From NCBI RefSeq assembly GCF_025290915.1, contig NZ_JAOCQE010000020.1, forward strand, positions 1-46,359: a stretch of DNA of 46,359 nucleotides. Reading direction: 5' to 3'. Source of the stretch: Streptomyces sp. 15-116A (GTDB lineage Bacteria; Actinomycetota; Actinomycetes; Streptomycetales; Streptomycetaceae). Under the pieces are notes generated by a model. It was not told the origin of the DNA, made no database searches, and saw nothing but the letters and a program-made list of their open reading frames with translations. Position 1 is the stretch's first letter. Every line of letters starts with the position of its first letter. The translations under genes were made by a program, and so were the position numbers. This document shows positions 44,882 to 46,359 of the stretch, piece by piece.

Positions 44882-45424
44882 TCAGAAGCTCGCGAAAGAC
44901 CTGAACTCGTGATCCTGCAACGGGAAGGAACTGGAAAGGATCTCCGACCTTCTTTCTCCTGCCAGGAGCGATACCAGGAATTCTACACAGCCCACCTCGA
45001 AATGCTCCCACCAGGCACCCCTGGCCTCGTTCACCATCACTGTCCAGTCATCAGGGTGAGTTCCTGCTGCCGCCAGCCAGTAGATGAATTCTCCGTTGTC
45101 TGTGGAGGCCCAAGGGATGAGCCTGCTTCCGGGCGACTCCAGCAATTGCGTCGGCTTCTCCTCGCCCTCCTCCCATAGAAGTTCGAAGCCTTCGTCTCGC
45201 TCTTCGATGGAGGAGAGGAGGTCGTAAGGGCGCTTTGGACAATCGGACTCCAGAAGCCACAAATAATTGTCGAAGCACCCCCCGCCGTAGGTATCGATCA
45301 GTTCTCGATAGTCCGCTGGCAGCCGGATTCCCAGCTCTCGGGCAACATCACCCCAGTCTCGGGGACGCGTGGCGCCTTGCGGGAGAATCACCAATTGGAT
45401 CAACCTTTGGATATGCACGTTCAT
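44882..45424 (-). CDS. SUKH (SMI1/KNR4) family immunity protein
   Basis: 180 residues, ATG 45424 with AAGGCG just before it. It has the SUKH-1 pattern: RDWGDVARELGIRLPADYRE then LIDTYGGGCFDNYLWLL, and LIPWASTDNGEFIYWLAA with HPDDWTVMV. SUKH proteins are widespread immunity factors against nuclease and other polymorphic toxins. It lies 64 bp downstream of the nuclease-toxin remnant, the normal toxin-immunity order, so it was probably the cognate immunity gene. Confidence 0.9.
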   Translation of the reverse strand: MNVHIQRLIQLVILPQGATRPRDWGDVARELGIRLPADYRELIDTYGGGCFDNYLWLLESDCPKRPYDLLSSIEERDEGFELLWEEGEEKPTQLLESPGSRLIPWASTDNGEFIYWLAAAGTHPDDWTVMVNEARGAWWEHFEVGCVEFLVSLLAGERRSEILSSSFPLQDHEFRSFASF

Positions 45425-45488
45425 CGCCTTGGCCTGTTCAGAACTGTCTGGAAGATGTCAAGTCCCCCTGATCCGTTGGCGCGAATGC

Positions 45489-45880
45489 TCACACCGATCG
45501 GATACGGGTTGGCCGGGCCAGCACCGAGTGTTGTGCATAGATCGGGATGAGGGTGTACTGCACAGTCTGCCCATCCCTATCGACGGCCCTCCGTACTTGA
45601 TTTTCCAGACGTCGCGTTCCTGGATGGTTGGCGTACTGATGCAGGGTCACGAAGTTCCGGGGGTCACTGTTCGAGCCACCGAGCTGCGCACCCCAGAGGT
45701 GAGAGCGGTTGCATCCCATTGCGCTGACCCAACCAGCCGGATCGACGCTGAAATTGGTCGTACCACCAAGGTTATCCCGGGTAGCGTGACGCCGATACCT
45801 GTGGCTCGACCGTGTTCGTCGAGCTCTCCGTACCCGCCGCAGTTGTGGACGAGGAGGGGTGGGGCGTCTGCGAGTACATC
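45489..45880 (-). pseudogene. Decapitated, frameshifted polymorphic toxin C-terminus (DNA/RNA non-specific endonuclease)
   Basis: Reading leftward, the frame gives VLADAPPLLVHNCGG, the typical end of an RHS/HINT pre-toxin region (VHNC at 45850-45839). Then comes YGELDEHGRATGIGVTLPGIT. Near 45770 one base appears to be missing, and the neighbouring frame continues LGGTTNFSVDPAGWVSAM, CNRSHLWGAQLGGSNSDPRN, FVTLHQYANHPG, VQYTLIPIY. The second part fits the Endonuclea_NS_2 fold (RxHL..QLGGS..D.RN.VT). The N-terminal delivery part is missing: at about 45885 the sequence becomes an IS3 transposase fragment. The gene is inactive unless frameshifting occurs. Confidence 0.85.
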
Positions 45881-45888
45881 GTCACGCC

Positions 45889-46233
45889 CGGGATCAGCTG
45901 TGGGTCACCGACATCACCGAACACCCCACCTTCGAGGGCAAGGTGTACTGCGCGGTCGTCCTGGACACGTTCTCCCGCCGTGTCGTGGGTTGGTCGATCG
46001 ACGCCTCACCCACCGCAGCCCTGACCACCAACGCCCTGGCCATGGCCATCGGCAACCGCTCCCCGAGCCCGGGCAGCACCATCATCCACTCCGATCACGG
46101 CGTGCAGTTCGGGTCCTGGGCATTCACCGAACGCGCTCGCGCCTCCGGCCTGCTGCCCTCCATGGGCTCCATCGGGGACTGCGTGGACAACGCGATGATG
46201 GAGTCCTTCTGGGCCCGGGTCCAGGTCGAGTTA
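45889..46233 (+). pseudogene. IS3-family transposase OrfB fragment (integrase core)
   Basis: Plus strand RDQLWVTDITEHPTFEGKVY, then VVLDTFSRRVVGWSID, IIHSDHGVQFGSWAFTERA, and SMGSIGDCVDNAMMESFWAR. These are the rve-core D-D-E blocks (D in TDIT, D in HSDHG, E in MESFW). The N-terminal third is missing. The C-terminus is cut at VQVEL (about 46233), after which unrelated sequence reads RVGA-stop. It is broken on both sides: inserted at the toxin gene, then interrupted by a further element. Confidence 0.9.
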
Positions 46234-46291
46234 CGAGTTGGTGCGTGATAGTGGGTGAGGCGTCGTGCCTGGCCGGTGGCATGATCCGTCT

Positions 46292-46359
46292 GTGGCGATC
46301 ATGGTCAATCGAACGGTGCTGGCACATCGGCTGCTCACGGGGGTCTCGCGGCGGCATCT
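46292..46359 (+). CDS. N-terminal start of another IS transposase (partial, runs off window)
   Basis: GTG 46292 (or ATG 46301) begins VAIMVNRTVLAHRLLTGVSR, resembling the N-terminus of Streptomyces IS5-type transposases. About 60 bp between the end of the IS3 homology (46233) and this start would hold the left inverted repeat and promoter. The element therefore appears to have inserted into the IS3 fragment. Confidence 0.55.
   Translation, partial: MAIMVNRTVLAHRLLTGVSRRH

Overview
The window is high-GC actinobacterial DNA with strong G/C third-position bias. It is almost certainly Streptomyces: bldM and whiD lie next to each other, groES-groEL1 carries a His-rich GroEL1 tail, and a Ser/Thr kinase cluster lies beside glpD, guaB3 and guaB. 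From memory, gene order from about 1 to 42.9 kb follows the conserved chromosomal core that S. coelicolor numbers roughly SCO4776 down to SCO4744. No tRNA, rRNA or CRISPR array was seen.

Left part (1-11.3 kb): a pseudokinase cut by the window edge, an intact membrane Ser/Thr kinase, a secreted serine hydrolase, glpD, a nucleotide-sugar dehydrogenase, guaB3, guaB and a sigma factor (sigD-like). Developmental block (12.0-13.4 kb): bldM, with a textbook sigma-BldN promoter, and divergent whiD, followed by a rho-independent terminator. Next (13.5-19.9 kb) is a metabolic/redox segment: LysR regulator, MOSC protein, membrane-anchored multicopper oxidase, SDR, a two-domain ester-cyclase-like protein, and a protein with a Gly/Ser/Asp tail. 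groES-groEL1 (20.0-22.3 kb) has two CIRCE operators around its promoter.

Middle (22.4-32.3 kb): a translationally coupled pair of polysaccharide-deacetylase lipoproteins (one lacks a catalytic-region His), a THUMP-like methyltransferase, an ECF42-type sigma factor with its DGPF/YCII partner gene, an LCP-family cell-wall ligase, and a LacI-type repressor divergent from a GH3 glycosidase with a recognisable operator. The t6A genes tsaD-rimI-tsaB and tsaE follow (32.3-36.3 kb), interrupted by a degenerate L,D-transpeptidase-like protein and an unannotated 57-residue gene. Then come an alpha/beta hydrolase, alr, a MerR regulator, nnr, a secreted beta-helix protein, a 39-residue membrane microprotein and acpS (to 42.96 kb).

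Right end (43.0-46.36 kb): an accessory island of lower GC whose genes are nearly all on the minus strand. It is bounded by IS remnants: an IS5-type 3' tail on the left, and on the right an IS3 orfB piece itself cut by another IS. It carries the C-terminal end of a polymorphic toxin (pre-toxin VHNC motif plus nuclease domain, frameshifted and decapitated by the IS3 piece). Downstream lies an array of immunity-type genes: a SUKH protein, an 82-residue protein, a truncated ribbon-helix-helix antitoxin, a 110-residue protein and an Imm21 protein. The island looks like an orphan immunity array left after loss of the toxin, and it is the most unusual part of the window.
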